Source: Acidimicrobiales bacterium (GTDB lineage Bacteria > Actinomycetota > Acidimicrobiia > Acidimicrobiales > Aldehydirespiratoraceae). From it: a DNA stretch of 64,000 nucleotides. Within the stretch, counting starts at the first letter, position 1, and each line of letters begins with the position of its first letter. The position numbers were made by a program, and so were the translations under genes. This document shows, piece after piece, positions 9,591-25,754 of the stretch. Location: NCBI GenBank assembly GCA_029246685.1, contig JAQWMR010000016.1, positions 646,877-710,876 on the forward strand, given 5' to 3'. Below the pieces are notes generated by a model. That model was given only the letters and a program-made list of their open reading frames with translations, searched no databases and was not told the origin of the DNA.

Positions 9591-9890
9591 GACCCGGCGC
9601 GAGACGGACCCGTCGGCGAGGCCTCCGAAGTGGTCGGCACGGAGTTCGTCGGCACCTCGATCTCCTCGGATGGCGGTCTCCTCGACCCGGTGATCCCCGC
9701 GATGCTCCGGGTGAACCCACACATCGAGTGGGCCCAGGCGGCAAAGCGAGGGTGGACCCGCCACGAAGTGACTCCGAGCGAATGGCGGGCGGACTACCGT
9801 GAGGTCGAGGACGCGACGGTCGAAGGCACGCCCGTCGAGGTCAGCACCAGCTGGGTCCTGCCGGACGGCGGCACGGTCGAGCAGGACTAG
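9591..9890 (+). pseudogene. C-terminal remnant of a PhoD-like alkaline phosphatase
   Basis: This reading frame matches the tail of PhoD-type alkaline phosphatase/phosphodiesterases. The family motif [10 protein letters not shown] is followed by a [15 protein letters not shown] segment and the final beta strands [12 protein letters not shown], ending in a natural stop. PhoD proteins are about 500 residues, so roughly 80% including the whole metal site is missing. Homology fades near 9590, inside the region upstream of the rpsL promoter. A GTG at 9630 could start an 86-residue product, but there is no sign it is functional. Its stop overlaps the stop of the convergent acyl-CoA ligase. Confidence 0.7.
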
Positions 9891-11479
9891 CGGGAACGCC
9901 CGCGGAGCTCGCCCTTCGCGACCTTGCCGCCCGATGACCGAGGGAGTTCGTCCAGCACGGTGAGATGCTCGGGCCACCATTCCTTGGAGACGCCACGCGC
10001 GTCGAGGTGGTCGGTGAGTGCCGCCAGCGTGAGGTCACCCTCGGTCAGCTCGACGTAGACGCCGACCCGTTCACCGAGGCGATCGTCCGCGACCGCCACG
10101 GCCGCGGCGAGACGCACCCGCGGATGCGACGTGACCTCCTCCTCCACCGCGGCCGCCGAGATGTTCTTCCCGCCGCGGATGATGAAGTCCGACGTCCGCC
10201 CGACGACCGTGAGATAGCCGTCGTCATCGATCTCGACGATGTCGCCCATCAACATCCAGCCATCGCCGGTGTAGAGCTCGGTGTTGGCATCGGGATCGTT
10301 CCAGTACCCGAGTGCGAGTGACGGCCCCCGGCAGGCGGGACGCCCCCGGCCGCGATCCCCTGCCACCCGCTCGCCGCTGTCATAGAGGCGAACCTGCATC
10401 TCCTCGACCACGCGTCCCCCTGTCGTGAAACGGCGCTCCGGCGGGTCCTGCACCATGGTGCCGGAGAGCAGACCGGTCTCGTTCGACCCGTAGAAGTTGA
10501 GGATCGTGCAGCCGGTGGTCTCCTCGAAGTCCCGGGCCCGCGACGACGATATGGCCTCACCCCCCGTGAACATGACCCGGAGCGACGACAGGTCCTCGCC
10601 GTCGTGGGTGTCCAGGAGCATCACGAACTGAGACGAGACCGCAGCGAGCACGCTCACATGCTCCCGCTCGATCGCGGCAAGGGCCGCGACCGGGTCGAAC
10701 ACCGACTGCACAACGCAGGTCGCGCCCTCGATGGCGGGGCTGACGTGCGAGGTCCAGAGGCCGAAGCCGAACGGCGCGGGGACGACGCTCATCCAGACCT
10801 CGTCGGCACCGCTACGGAGCGCTCCGAACCGCATGGCGAGTTGGTGGAAGTAGACCCAACGGTTCTGGGTCTGCACGACGCACTTCGGAAGGCCGGTCGT
10901 ACCGGACGTGGAATTGAGCAACCACGGTTCGGACGCGCCGATCGGATCGTGCGCGAGCGACCCGACCGGACCGTCGACCACCGTCGGCGCTGCGTCGAGC
11001 GACCCGATGATCAGCGGATCGCCGAGACCGAGCCGCGCGGCGAGCTCCACGCCCGAACCCAGCCGGGTGTCGTGCGTCGTGATCGCAGACCGAGCGTTGG
11101 TCTTTGCGACGAGATGGGTGATCTCGCGCTCGCCGGCCCGCCAGCCCACACCGACCGCGATCGCTCCCGCCGCCTCGCAGGCGACGAACGCCGCATGCAC
11201 AGCGGCGCCGTCCGGCAGCAGGACGAGTACCCGGTCACCCCGGTCGAGACCGATCCCCGCGAGCCGCGCGGCGATCGCGTCGATCAGCGCGTCGTAGTCC
11301 GCCCAGGTGATCCGGGTGTCGTCCCACACGTAGGCCGTGTCGCCCGGCCGCGCCGCTGCATGGGCGGCGATCCGCTCCCGCAGGGTGGCTGTCTCCCACC
11401 AGCCGCGGTACAGGTACTCCGCCTCCCGCTCGGCGTCGACCGCCACCCACAAGCTCACGGCCGACGACCGTAGCTCCAT
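9887..11479 (-). CDS. AMP-forming acyl-CoA synthetase/ligase family protein
   Basis: A 530-residue member of the ANL superfamily, which activates a carboxylic acid as acyl-AMP and transfers it to CoA. The phosphate-binding loop is STSGTTGLPK, here with K kept. The aromatic motif YGSNETG, the GDIVEIDDDGYL..GRTSDFIIRGGKN hinge and the C-terminal catalytic lysine in SSGGKVAKGELR are all present. Substrate is not predictable. It is transcribed away from the class II aldolase operon, with only 35 nt between start codons, so the two units probably share regulation and may act on the same compound. Confidence 0.88.
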   Translation of the reverse strand: MELRSSAVSLWVAVDAEREAEYLYRGWWETATLRERIAAHAAARPGDTAYVWDDTRITWADYDALIDAIAARLAGIGLDRGDRVLVLLPDGAAVHAAFVACEAAGAIAVGVGWRAGEREITHLVAKTNARSAITTHDTRLGSGVELAARLGLGDPLIIGSLDAAPTVVDGPVGSLAHDPIGASEPWLLNSTSGTTGLPKCVVQTQNRWVYFHQLAMRFGALRSGADEVWMSVVPAPFGFGLWTSHVSPAIEGATCVVQSVFDPVAALAAIEREHVSVLAAVSSQFVMLLDTHDGEDLSSLRVMFTGGEAISSSRARDFEETTGCTILNFYGSNETGLLSGTMVQDPPERRFTTGGRVVEEMQVRLYDSGERVAGDRGRGRPACRGPSLALGYWNDPDANTELYTGDGWMLMGDIVEIDDDGYLTVVGRTSDFIIRGGKNISAAAVEEEVTSHPRVRLAAAVAVADDRLGERVGVYVELTEGDLTLAALTDHLDARGVSKEWWPEHLTVLDELPRSSGGKVAKGELRGRSR

Positions 11480-11502
11480 CTGACGAGGGCGGACCCGCGT
11501 CG

Positions 11503-11508
11503 TAGTAT
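11503..11508 (+). promoter_or_regulatory. -10 element for a leaderless transcript
   Basis: TAGTAT ends 6 nt before the ATG of the class II aldolase gene. Transcription would begin at or next to the start codon, consistent with the absence of a ribosome binding site. The pattern recurs at several genes in this window. Confidence 0.6.
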
Positions 11509-11514
11509 CCGGCG

Positions 11515-12303
11515 ATGGTACGTGACCACGGTGGTAGCGAGAGCGAACGGGTCGGCGGCACCGCGGCCTGGGCGCCGAGCCATCTCCCGCCTCGGGGCGT
11601 GGAGCTCTCGCCCGCCCAGGAGCTCGCGTGCGCGGTGCGACATCTGGACATCGTCGGGTTCTCCGAGAACATGACCGGCCATGTCAGCTGGCAGCAGCCG
11701 GGCAATGACACTCTCCTCGTGAATCCGTGGGGCTTCTGGTGGCGGGAGGCGACGGGTAGCAGCATCCTCGAGGTCGATCTCGACGGCGCTGTCGTCTCAG
11801 GCGACTGGGACGTCACCCCCGCGATCCACATCCACACCGAACTGCACCGCCGGCGGCCCGACGCACGGGTCGTCGTGCACAGCCACCCCATGAATGCCGC
11901 GGTGCTCGCTGCGGTGCCCGAGCTGCCGGAGATCGTCCACCAGAACTCGAGCATCCTTTCCGACGAGATGGTGCTGGTCGATGACTACGACGGCGAAGTC
12001 GACACACCACTGGCCGGCGGCGCTCTCGCCGACGCGATCGGCGACAGGTCTGTTGCGCTGCTCGTCAGCCATGGCGTGATCGTCACCGCGCCCACGATGC
12101 AGGAGGCCGTTTACAAGAGTGTGCTCTTCGAGCGCACGTGCGAGATGCACTGGCGGCTTCGGGCGTTCGGCCAGAAGGCCACCCCGATCGCGCCGGTGTT
12201 CCAGAACCAACTCAAGGCATCGCTCATCGAACGGGCCGCCGACGTCTACTGGGATGGCGCTATCCGCCAGCTCGTGGCCACCGAACCCGACGTACTCGAC
12301 TGA
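11515..12303 (+). CDS. Class II aldolase/adducin family protein
   Basis: A 262-residue zinc-type aldolase/adducin domain protein, the family of fuculose-phosphate aldolase, ribulose-5-phosphate epimerase and related decarboxylases. Putative metal histidines are in IHIHTE and VVVHSHP, with a third histidine in LLVSHGVIV; the N-terminal glycine-rich phosphate region is weak (GFSENMTGHVSW). It leads a five-gene operon with amidohydrolase, carboxylesterase, SDR and VOC genes, so a non-sugar substrate is plausible. The reaction cannot be assigned. The start is set by the leaderless -10 element just upstream. Confidence 0.8.
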   Translation: MVRDHGGSESERVGGTAAWAPSHLPPRGVELSPAQELACAVRHLDIVGFSENMTGHVSWQQPGNDTLLVNPWGFWWREATGSSILEVDLDGAVVSGDWDVTPAIHIHTELHRRRPDARVVVHSHPMNAAVLAAVPELPEIVHQNSSILSDEMVLVDDYDGEVDTPLAGGALADAIGDRSVALLVSHGVIVTAPTMQEAVYKSVLFERTCEMHWRLRAFGQKATPIAPVFQNQLKASLIERAADVYWDGAIRQLVATEPDVLD

Positions 12304-12316
12304 CGAGAGGACTCAC

Positions 12317-13573
12317 ATGGGCATCTCCCTCGACGACCTCCAGAACAGCGAAGGCTTCACCACGGCCGAGAAGGGCAAGGTCACCTGGCTCGACGAGCCG
12401 GAGCGGGCCGACCGCCACTTCACCGTGATCTCGGTGGACGACCACATCGTCGAACCCCGCGATGCATTCGAGGGTCGATTCCCGAAGGCGCTCGTCGACC
12501 GAGCCCCCCGCGTGATCGAGCAGGACGACGGATCCGAGGCGTGGCTCTATGAGGGCGAGGTGATGCCCAACGTCGGCTTCAACGCCGTGGTCGGTCGTCC
12601 CGTCAACGAGTACAGCTTCGAGCCCACGCGGTTCGATCAGATGCGCACGGGGGCATGGGACATCGAGGCGCGACTCGCGGACATGGATCTCAACGGCGTC
12701 TACGCCTCGGTGTGCTTCCCGTCGTTCCTTCCCGGGTTCGCCGGTCAGCGCCTCCAGCAACTCACCGACGACCCCGCGCTCGCGCTCGCCTCGGTCCGCG
12801 CATGGAACGACTGGAACATCGAGGCGTGGTCCGGTCACGACCCCACACGGATGATCCCGCTGCAACTCCCCTACCTGCTCGACCCCGAGCTGGCCGCCGA
12901 CGAGGTGCGCCGCAACGCGGACCGGGGATTCAAGGCGATGACGTTCTCCGAGGCGCCACACCTGCTCGGTCTCCCCTCGCTGCACTCCGGGCACTGGGAT
13001 CCGCTCATGGCCGCGTGTGAGGAGACGGGCACCGTCGTGTGCCTCCATGTCGGCTCGTCCGGTACGTCCCCGGCCACGTCCCCCGACGCGCCGAGCGACA
13101 CGATCGGTGTGCTCTTCTTCGGCTACGCGATGTTCGCCGCCGTCGACTGGCTGTACTCGCGGATCCCGATTCGCTTCCCCGAGATCAAGATCTGTCTCTC
13201 GGAGGGCGGGATCGGCTGGGTCGCGGGGCTGCTCGACCGGCTCGAGCACGTCCGCAAGTACGACTCGATGTACGGCACCTGGAACGACCTCTCGATCAGC
13301 CCGGCCGACACGTTCCGACGCAACTTCTCGGTGTGTGCGATCGATGATCCGTCGGCGTTCCTGCAGCGCGACGTGATCGGCATCGAGAACATCCTCCTCG
13401 AGAGCGACTACCCGCACGCCGACTCCACCTGGCCGATCACGCAGGAGAAGATCGCCGCCCAGATCGCCGGGCTCTCCGACGACGAGATCGCCGCTGTCAC
13501 CTGGCGCAACGCCAGCGAGCTGTTCGAGCACCCCGTGCCCGAGGCCGTGCAACAGGACCCGGACGCCTACTGA
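12317..13573 (+). CDS. Amidohydrolase_2 family metal-dependent hydrolase/decarboxylase
   Basis: A 418-residue protein of the ACMSD/amidohydrolase_2 group, which includes decarboxylases of aromatic acids and hydrolases. SVDDHIVEP replaces the usual first HxH motif with a D-D-H form common in the actinobacterial subgroup. A central CLHVG histidine, SEGGIGWVAGLLDR and the terminal ESDYPHADSTWP supply the remaining ligands. A GAGAGGA ribosome binding site precedes the ATG, 13 nt after the aldolase gene. Operon context suggests catabolism of a ring or lactone compound (inference). Confidence 0.82.
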   Translation: MGISLDDLQNSEGFTTAEKGKVTWLDEPERADRHFTVISVDDHIVEPRDAFEGRFPKALVDRAPRVIEQDDGSEAWLYEGEVMPNVGFNAVVGRPVNEYSFEPTRFDQMRTGAWDIEARLADMDLNGVYASVCFPSFLPGFAGQRLQQLTDDPALALASVRAWNDWNIEAWSGHDPTRMIPLQLPYLLDPELAADEVRRNADRGFKAMTFSEAPHLLGLPSLHSGHWDPLMAACEETGTVVCLHVGSSGTSPATSPDAPSDTIGVLFFGYAMFAAVDWLYSRIPIRFPEIKICLSEGGIGWVAGLLDRLEHVRKYDSMYGTWNDLSISPADTFRRNFSVCAIDDPSAFLQRDVIGIENILLESDYPHADSTWPITQEKIAAQIAGLSDDEIAAVTWRNASELFEHPVPEAVQQDPDAY

Positions 13574-13574
13574 C

Positions 13575-15011
13575 ATGACCGTCGAGGTGACCATCTCCGG
13601 CGGGGTGCTCCGAGGACTCGACGGCGACGTGCTCGCCTTCCGCGGCGTGCCCTACGCGACCGCCGAGCGCTTCGAGGCGGCGCAGATCGTTCCGGCTTGG
13701 GACGGCGTGCGGCCCGCGGTCGAGCCGAGCCCCGCACCTGTGCAGGTGATCTCCGACGACGCTCCCGTACCCGGCATGACCGTCGACGCAGTCGGCGATG
13801 ACTGCCTGACCGCCGAGATCCGGACCCCGTCGCTCGACGGGTCCCGACCGGTGCTTGTCTGGATTCCCGGCGGGGCCTACAAGACCGGCGGCAACGCGCT
13901 TGCCACCTACGACATGAGCCGGCTGGCCGCCGAGGGCGACCTCCTGACCGTGGCGCTGAACTATCGGCTCGGCATCTGCGGATTTCTTGCCGCGGATGGG
14001 GTGCCCTCCAACCTCGGGCTGCGGGATCTCATCACGGCGCTCGCGTGGATCCGCCACGAGATCGGCGCCTTCGGTGGCGACCCCGATCGGGTGGTCGTCA
14101 TGGGCGAGTCCGCGGGGGCCGGTGCGATCGCTCATCTCCTCGCGGTCCCGGGGATCGACCAACTGTTCAGCGGCGCGATCATCGCGAGCGGCGCGCCCGG
14201 CGCGACGCTCACGGCGGACGCCGCGTCAACCGTCGCCGGCGCCGTGTTCGCGGCTGCGAACTCGGAGTCGACCGACGAGCTGCGCTCGCTCTCCGTCGAT
14301 GAGCTCCTCGACGTGCAGACCGCGGCGGATGCCGAGCTGCTCGCCACCGTCGGCATGATGCCGTTCCACCCGTGGGTCGACGGTGACGTCCTCCCGCTGG
14401 CCCCGCTCGAGGCCGCCCGCCGAGGGCAGCTGGCCGAGGTGCCGATCGTGATCGGCACGACGAACCAGGAGATGGAGCTCTTCCGCGACGCCGTTCCCGA
14501 GCTCCCGGCCGAGTTCGCCGCGGCCTGGTTGGGACCGAAGGTGGCGGCGGCCACCGGCACCGAACCCTCCGAGGAGCAGGTCAGAGCCGGCCTCGGCGCC
14601 GCCGGTGACCTGGTCGAGGCCATCGCCGACACGGATCTCCACCTCCCGGCCGTCCTCCTCGCCGATGCCCACGCCCTGGCCGGCAACCGCACCTGGCGCT
14701 ACCGGTTCGACTGGCAGGCGCCCACGATCGGTGCGGCGCACGCCGTCGATCTGCCGTTCCACTTCGGCACGCTCGATGTCGACGGTTGGCGCGACTTCGT
14801 GGCCGGCGATGAGGCCGCCGACCGGCTCTCCGCGCGCATGCGAGCGGCATGGGCGGCTTTCTGCCACACCCGCGAGCCGACCTGCGACCCGCTCGGGCGC
14901 TGGCCCCGACACAACGCGACCGATCGGCCGACCGTTCGCCTCGGGGCCGAGATCACCGTCGACCACGACCCGGACGGCGACCGTCGTCGGGCGTGGCTCG
15001 GAGAGGACTGA
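13575..15011 (+). CDS. Type B carboxylesterase/lipase family protein
   Basis: A 478-residue alpha/beta hydrolase of the carboxylesterase type B family, acting on carboxylic esters. An AFRGVPYA signature is at the N-terminus, the oxyanion motif is IPGGAYKTG, and the nucleophile elbow is GESAGAG (Ser near residue 180). No signal peptide is seen, so it is cytoplasmic. The ATG begins one nucleotide after the preceding stop. Probably hydrolyses an ester intermediate of the operon's pathway. Confidence 0.88.
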   Translation: MTVEVTISGGVLRGLDGDVLAFRGVPYATAERFEAAQIVPAWDGVRPAVEPSPAPVQVISDDAPVPGMTVDAVGDDCLTAEIRTPSLDGSRPVLVWIPGGAYKTGGNALATYDMSRLAAEGDLLTVALNYRLGICGFLAADGVPSNLGLRDLITALAWIRHEIGAFGGDPDRVVVMGESAGAGAIAHLLAVPGIDQLFSGAIIASGAPGATLTADAASTVAGAVFAAANSESTDELRSLSVDELLDVQTAADAELLATVGMMPFHPWVDGDVLPLAPLEAARRGQLAEVPIVIGTTNQEMELFRDAVPELPAEFAAAWLGPKVAAATGTEPSEEQVRAGLGAAGDLVEAIADTDLHLPAVLLADAHALAGNRTWRYRFDWQAPTIGAAHAVDLPFHFGTLDVDGWRDFVAGDEAADRLSARMRAAWAAFCHTREPTCDPLGRWPRHNATDRPTVRLGAEITVDHDPDGDRRRAWLGED

Positions 15012-15012
15012 G

Positions 15013-15852
15013 ATGGGAACGCTCGACGGGCAGGTCGCCCTCGTCACCGGCGGCAGCCGCAGCATCGGCCGCGGGTGTGCGCTCGAACTCGGCGAAGCCG
15101 GAGCGACTGTCTACATCACCGGCCGCTCGGCGACCGAGGCCGACAACGCGCTGCCCGGCACGGTCGGCGCCACCGCCGCCGAGGTGAACGACGCCGGCGG
15201 CACGGCGATCGGCGTCGTCTGCGATCACCGCGACGACGATGCAGTCGCGGCCGTGCTGGATCGTATCCACGCGGACCACGGCCGCCTCGACATCCTCGTG
15301 AACAACGCTTTCATCGTCACCGACCACCTCACCTCGGGGAAACCCTTCTGGGAGGTCCCGCTGTCGGACTGGGACGACATGATCGATGTCGGTACCCGCT
15401 CCGCCTACGCCGCGAGCGCCATGGCTGCGCAGCGCTTCATGGTGCCGGCCGGCCGCGGTCTCATCGTCAACATCAGTTCGTCCGGCGCGCAGGAGTACGC
15501 CTGGCATGTGGTCTACGGCGTGGGCAAGTGCGCCCTCGACCGCGTCACGAAGGACACGGCGCACGAGCTCGGGTCCCATGGCGTTAGCGTCGTCTCGCTC
15601 TGGCCCGGCTTCGTGAAGAACGAGCGCATCGAGCTGGCCGAACAGGCCGGCATGCTCCCCGACAGCCTCGACACGTCGACCGCCGAGTCGTTCCGCTTCA
15701 CCGGCCGCGCCGCGGCCCACCTCGCTGCTGACCCGGACGTCGCCCGCTTCAGCGGCACCGCGATCCCGTCGCGCACCCTCGCCGACGAGTACGGGTTCAC
15801 CGACCTCGACGGCTCACTTCCCAACGGCCCACTCCATGATCGAAAGGCCTGA
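15013..15852 (+). CDS. SDR family NAD(P)-dependent oxidoreductase
   Basis: A 279-residue short-chain dehydrogenase. The cofactor motif TGGSRSIGRG lies near residue 13 and NNA near residue 95. The catalytic strand has ISSSGAQ, and the usual YxxxK appears as YGVGK. The basic residues in TGRSA after the second beta strand hint at NADP(H). The start codon lies 1 nt after the esterase stop. Confidence 0.88.
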   Translation: MGTLDGQVALVTGGSRSIGRGCALELGEAGATVYITGRSATEADNALPGTVGATAAEVNDAGGTAIGVVCDHRDDDAVAAVLDRIHADHGRLDILVNNAFIVTDHLTSGKPFWEVPLSDWDDMIDVGTRSAYAASAMAAQRFMVPAGRGLIVNISSSGAQEYAWHVVYGVGKCALDRVTKDTAHELGSHGVSVVSLWPGFVKNERIELAEQAGMLPDSLDTSTAESFRFTGRAAAHLAADPDVARFSGTAIPSRTLADEYGFTDLDGSLPNGPLHDRKA

Positions 15853-15853
15853 G

Positions 15854-16306
15854 ATGCCACTGCGCTTCAACCATATGGAGCTGACACTCCCACCCGGTCA
15901 GCTCACCGAGACCCGAGAGGAGATCAGCGAGTTCTACGGCCACATGTTCGGTTGGGCGACGAGCGACGTTACGATCCTCGGGCAGTCCGGCCTCCTCATC
16001 CGGACCGACGAGGCCACGAGCCAGTTCATCCTGGTGACCGAGCAACGGGACCATATCGACTCACCCGGCTATGACCACCTCGGTCTTCTCTGCGACACCC
16101 GCGCCGAGGTGGACGGCTACCTCACGGTGGCCAAGGCGCGCCAAACCGTCGACGACCGCGTCGAGATCAAGGAGTACGACGATCTCGTGAACCGCGACCA
16201 CGTCACGCACGCGTTCTACGTGCGCTTCCTGCTCCCGATCTGGTTCGACCTGCAGTGCTTCGAACGCGCCGGCAAACCCCAGCCGGATCGCTGGGCATTC
16301 ACCTGA
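15854..16306 (+). CDS. VOC/glyoxalase fold protein
   Basis: A 150-residue vicinal-oxygen-chelate protein. Candidate metal ligands occupy typical positions: His in FNHMEL at the N-terminus, His in YDHLGLL mid-protein, and Glu in WFDLQCFE near the end. The family covers extradiol dioxygenases, lyases and isomerases; a ring-cleavage or isomerisation role would suit the operon, but this is inference. It is the last gene of the five-gene operon, followed by a palindromic repeat that may act as terminator. Confidence 0.75.
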   Translation: MPLRFNHMELTLPPGQLTETREEISEFYGHMFGWATSDVTILGQSGLLIRTDEATSQFILVTEQRDHIDSPGYDHLGLLCDTRAEVDGYLTVAKARQTVDDRVEIKEYDDLVNRDHVTHAFYVRFLLPIWFDLQCFERAGKPQPDRWAFT

Positions 16307-16307
16307 C

Positions 16308-16337
16308 GTTGCGACAGGGGTCAGACCCCCGCTGCAG
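16308..16337. repeat. Dispersed palindromic repeat, copy 1
   Basis: The core GGGGTCAGACCCC (16317-16329) sits in the 34-nt gap between the convergent VOC and rpoC genes. A GTTG segment lies on the left and GCTGCAG on the right. The right flank is shared with copy 3 when that copy is reversed. It may serve as a terminator hairpin. Confidence 0.7.
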
Positions 16338-16340
16338 TCT

Positions 16341-20258
<3,918 letters not shown>

Positions 20259-20284
20259 GTTGTTACTCCCTCGTCTTCCCGGGC

Positions 20285-23875
<3,591 letters not shown>

Positions 23876-24273
23876 CTTGGCTCCAAAGTTGGCCGTGGAA
23901 GAGGACGACAACCGGCCGTCCGGGCGCGATGAACCGAAACCCAGGGATCCGGAACAGGCGCGAGGACGACCACGTTGCCTTGCACGCTAGTGGTTCCGCA
24001 CTACTGCGGCAACTTCCAGGCAACCAGAAGCAACACCTGCCCAAATCGGGGCGGTGCGACTCCGGGCCGGACGAGCCGGTCGGGATTGCGCGAACGGTAA
24101 AGGAACCTGGACGCCAGGTCAAGGAACGTTGGCGAAGCGCAACCCGATCGTCACGCCCTCGGGAGCGGCCCGGGCGAGGAGTCAGGCCCGTGATCGCTCT
24201 GCAACCCGGCCGTCAGACGTGCGTCGTGTGGGGTGCAGTCGCCGAGCTGTGCGGTACCGTCGGCGGACGGGCG
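23876..24273. other. rpoB leader and upstream non-coding region
   Basis: About 400 nt without a supported gene between rpoB and the phosphatase. It contains the rpoB promoter (24094-24122) and an untranslated leader of roughly 215 nt. Short inverted repeats are visible, but I see no known riboswitch and no obvious terminator behind the phosphatase. Confidence 0.6.
24094..24122 (-). promoter_or_regulatory. Predicted rpoB promoter
   Basis: On the minus strand TTGACC (24117-24122) and TACCGT (24094-24099) are spaced by 17 nt. It is downstream of the rplL terminator and of the phosphatase, so rpoBC can be transcribed independently. Confidence 0.6.
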
Positions 24274-25257
24274 TCAGTCCACTCGGAGGGCAAGCCGGGC
24301 GCGGCTTGCGGTGTCGTCGCCCACACCGATGCTGCGCAGGTACGTCTCGTGGTTGCCCCAGCGATCCTTCATGCCGTCGAGCGTCTTGCGCATCGCTGGC
24401 CTCGGGGATCCCCACATCGCGTGGAAGTCGTCGGGGTCGAAGCCGGCCTTGCGGATCTGCTCCGCGAACCAGCTCGTGCCGTCGCTGGCATGGGCGCGGT
24501 ACTGCGCCGAGATTTCGTAGTCGTCGAGGATGTGGGCGTCCGCGACGCCCGCCAGCGCGAGCATCGCCATGGCGGTGATCCCGGTGCGGTCCTTCCCCGC
24601 GGTGCAGTGGAACAGGATCGTCTCACCGGCAGCGACTGTGCCGATCATCGTTGCCAGGTACTCGGGGAACCCCTCGAGCATCCGCAGGTACCCAGCGGCC
24701 ATGTCGTCCTCGTCGAACTTGGGCAGCTCACCGTCGATGATCCGCTCGAGCATCGATCGCTGCTGGGCCACATCGCTCGACATCGGCAGGTGCACGTGCG
24801 CGACCCCAACGGGAAGACGATCCGGCTGGTGTTCGACCTCACCGTCGCTGCGAAGATCGAACACCGTCGTGATCCCGAGCTGCTCGATCACGGCGTGATC
24901 CGCGTCCGTGAGACCGTGGAGTCCGTCGCTTCGAAACACCCTTCCCCAGCGGGTCCATGACCCGTCGGCCGTCGGATAGCCGCCGATGTCGCGGAGGTTC
25001 GACGGCCCGTCGAGCCTCAGCCGACGTTCGGAGGCGACGACGAAGCCCTGGCCGGGCTCGAAAAGGTGGATATAGCGCGGCCGCTCTTCGGCCGACGACC
25101 TGTGGCGGCCGGGAGCGTCCGGCGCCGAGACATCGGTCCCAGGATCATCAGGTGAGTCGGAGACGAAGACCGACATCTCAGCGGACCCGCCCCGCCAGGA
25201 GATGTGCAGCTCGCCGTCGACTTCAAGGACATGTACATGGGATATCGGGTCGGCCAC
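24274..25257 (-). CDS. Tyrosine/phosphoinositide phosphatase, MptpB-like
   Basis: A 327-residue phosphatase of the bacterial tyrosine phosphatase family that includes mycobacterial PtpB. The active-site P-loop is HCTAGKDRTG. It is preceded by NLRDIGGYPTADG and FRSDGLHGLTD, which are diagnostic for this family. The first ~80 residues form a beta-rich segment (HVHVLEVDGELHISW) not needed for catalysis. The GTG start is chosen because TATGGT lies 6 nt upstream, the local leaderless pattern; longer starts run into the rplL terminator. It is a single gene inserted between rplL and rpoB. Confidence 0.88.
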   Translation of the reverse strand: MADPISHVHVLEVDGELHISWRGGSAEMSVFVSDSPDDPGTDVSAPDAPGRHRSSAEERPRYIHLFEPGQGFVVASERRLRLDGPSNLRDIGGYPTADGSWTRWGRVFRSDGLHGLTDADHAVIEQLGITTVFDLRSDGEVEHQPDRLPVGVAHVHLPMSSDVAQQRSMLERIIDGELPKFDEDDMAAGYLRMLEGFPEYLATMIGTVAAGETILFHCTAGKDRTGITAMAMLALAGVADAHILDDYEISAQYRAHASDGTSWFAEQIRKAGFDPDDFHAMWGSPRPAMRKTLDGMKDRWGNHETYLRSIGVGDDTASRARLALRVD

Positions 25258-25263
25258 GGACGC

Positions 25264-25269
25264 ACCATA
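25264..25269 (-). promoter_or_regulatory. -10 element of the phosphatase, leaderless
   Basis: TATGGT on the minus strand ends 6 nt before the GTG start and lies just downstream of the rplL terminator, giving the phosphatase its own promoter. Confidence 0.5.
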
Positions 25270-25313
25270 ACGGGGGCCAACGCTCTCGATCGGCGGCGTT
25301 TCAGGGCAAACGC

Positions 25314-25347
25314 GAAACCGCACCGGCCCGAAGGCCGGTGCGGTTTC
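25314..25347 (-). terminator. Intrinsic terminator of the rplJ-rplL operon
   Basis: A perfect 15-bp stem (25314-25328 with 25333-25347) closed by a CGAA tetraloop, 27 nt after the rplL stop. It is followed on the minus strand by a short T-rich stretch. Confidence 0.93.
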
Positions 25348-25374
25348 GACTTCAGACCCCGTGCGGGGAATGAA

Positions 25375-25752
25375 CTACTGGAGTTCGACGGAACCGCCGG
25401 CGGCCTCGAGGGCCTCCTTAGCCTTGTTCGCGTCGTCCTTCGAAGCGCCTTCCAGGATCGGCTTCGGGGCGCCGTCGACAAGCTCCTTGGCCTCCTTGAG
25501 ACCGAGAGACGTCAGACCGCGCACCTCCTTGATGACCTGGATCTTCTTGTCGCCAGCGCTGGTGAGAACGACGTCGAACGAGTCCTTCTCTTCCTCAACG
25601 GCAGCATCGCCACCGCCGCCAGCGGGGGCAGCAGCGGCCACGGGGGCTGCAGCGGTGACGCCGAACTTCTCTTCGAAGTCCGACAGCAGTTCACTCAGCT
25701 CAAGGACGCTCATGGCGCCGATCGAGTCGAGAATCTCTTCCTTGGTTGCCAT
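25375..25752 (-). CDS. rplL: 50S ribosomal protein L7/L12
   Basis: A 125-residue stalk protein that recruits translation GTPases. It has the N-terminal dimerisation helix ([25 protein letters not shown]), an Ala/Gly-rich hinge, and the conserved C-terminal domain ([30 protein letters not shown]). It lies 2 nt after rplJ and is followed by a strong terminator. Confidence 0.98.
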   Translation of the reverse strand: MATKEEILDSIGAMSVLELSELLSDFEEKFGVTAAAPVAAAAPAGGGGDAAVEEEKDSFDVVLTSAGDKKIQVIKEVRGLTSLGLKEAKELVDGAPKPILEGASKDDANKAKEALEAAGGSVELQ

Positions 25753-25754
25753 GA

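Noticed and set aside
25350..25372. Fifth full copy of the GGGGTCAGACCCC repeat near the rplL end
   Set aside because: Only TTCAGACCCC matches. The left half is missing and the adjacent strong terminator explains the sequence.
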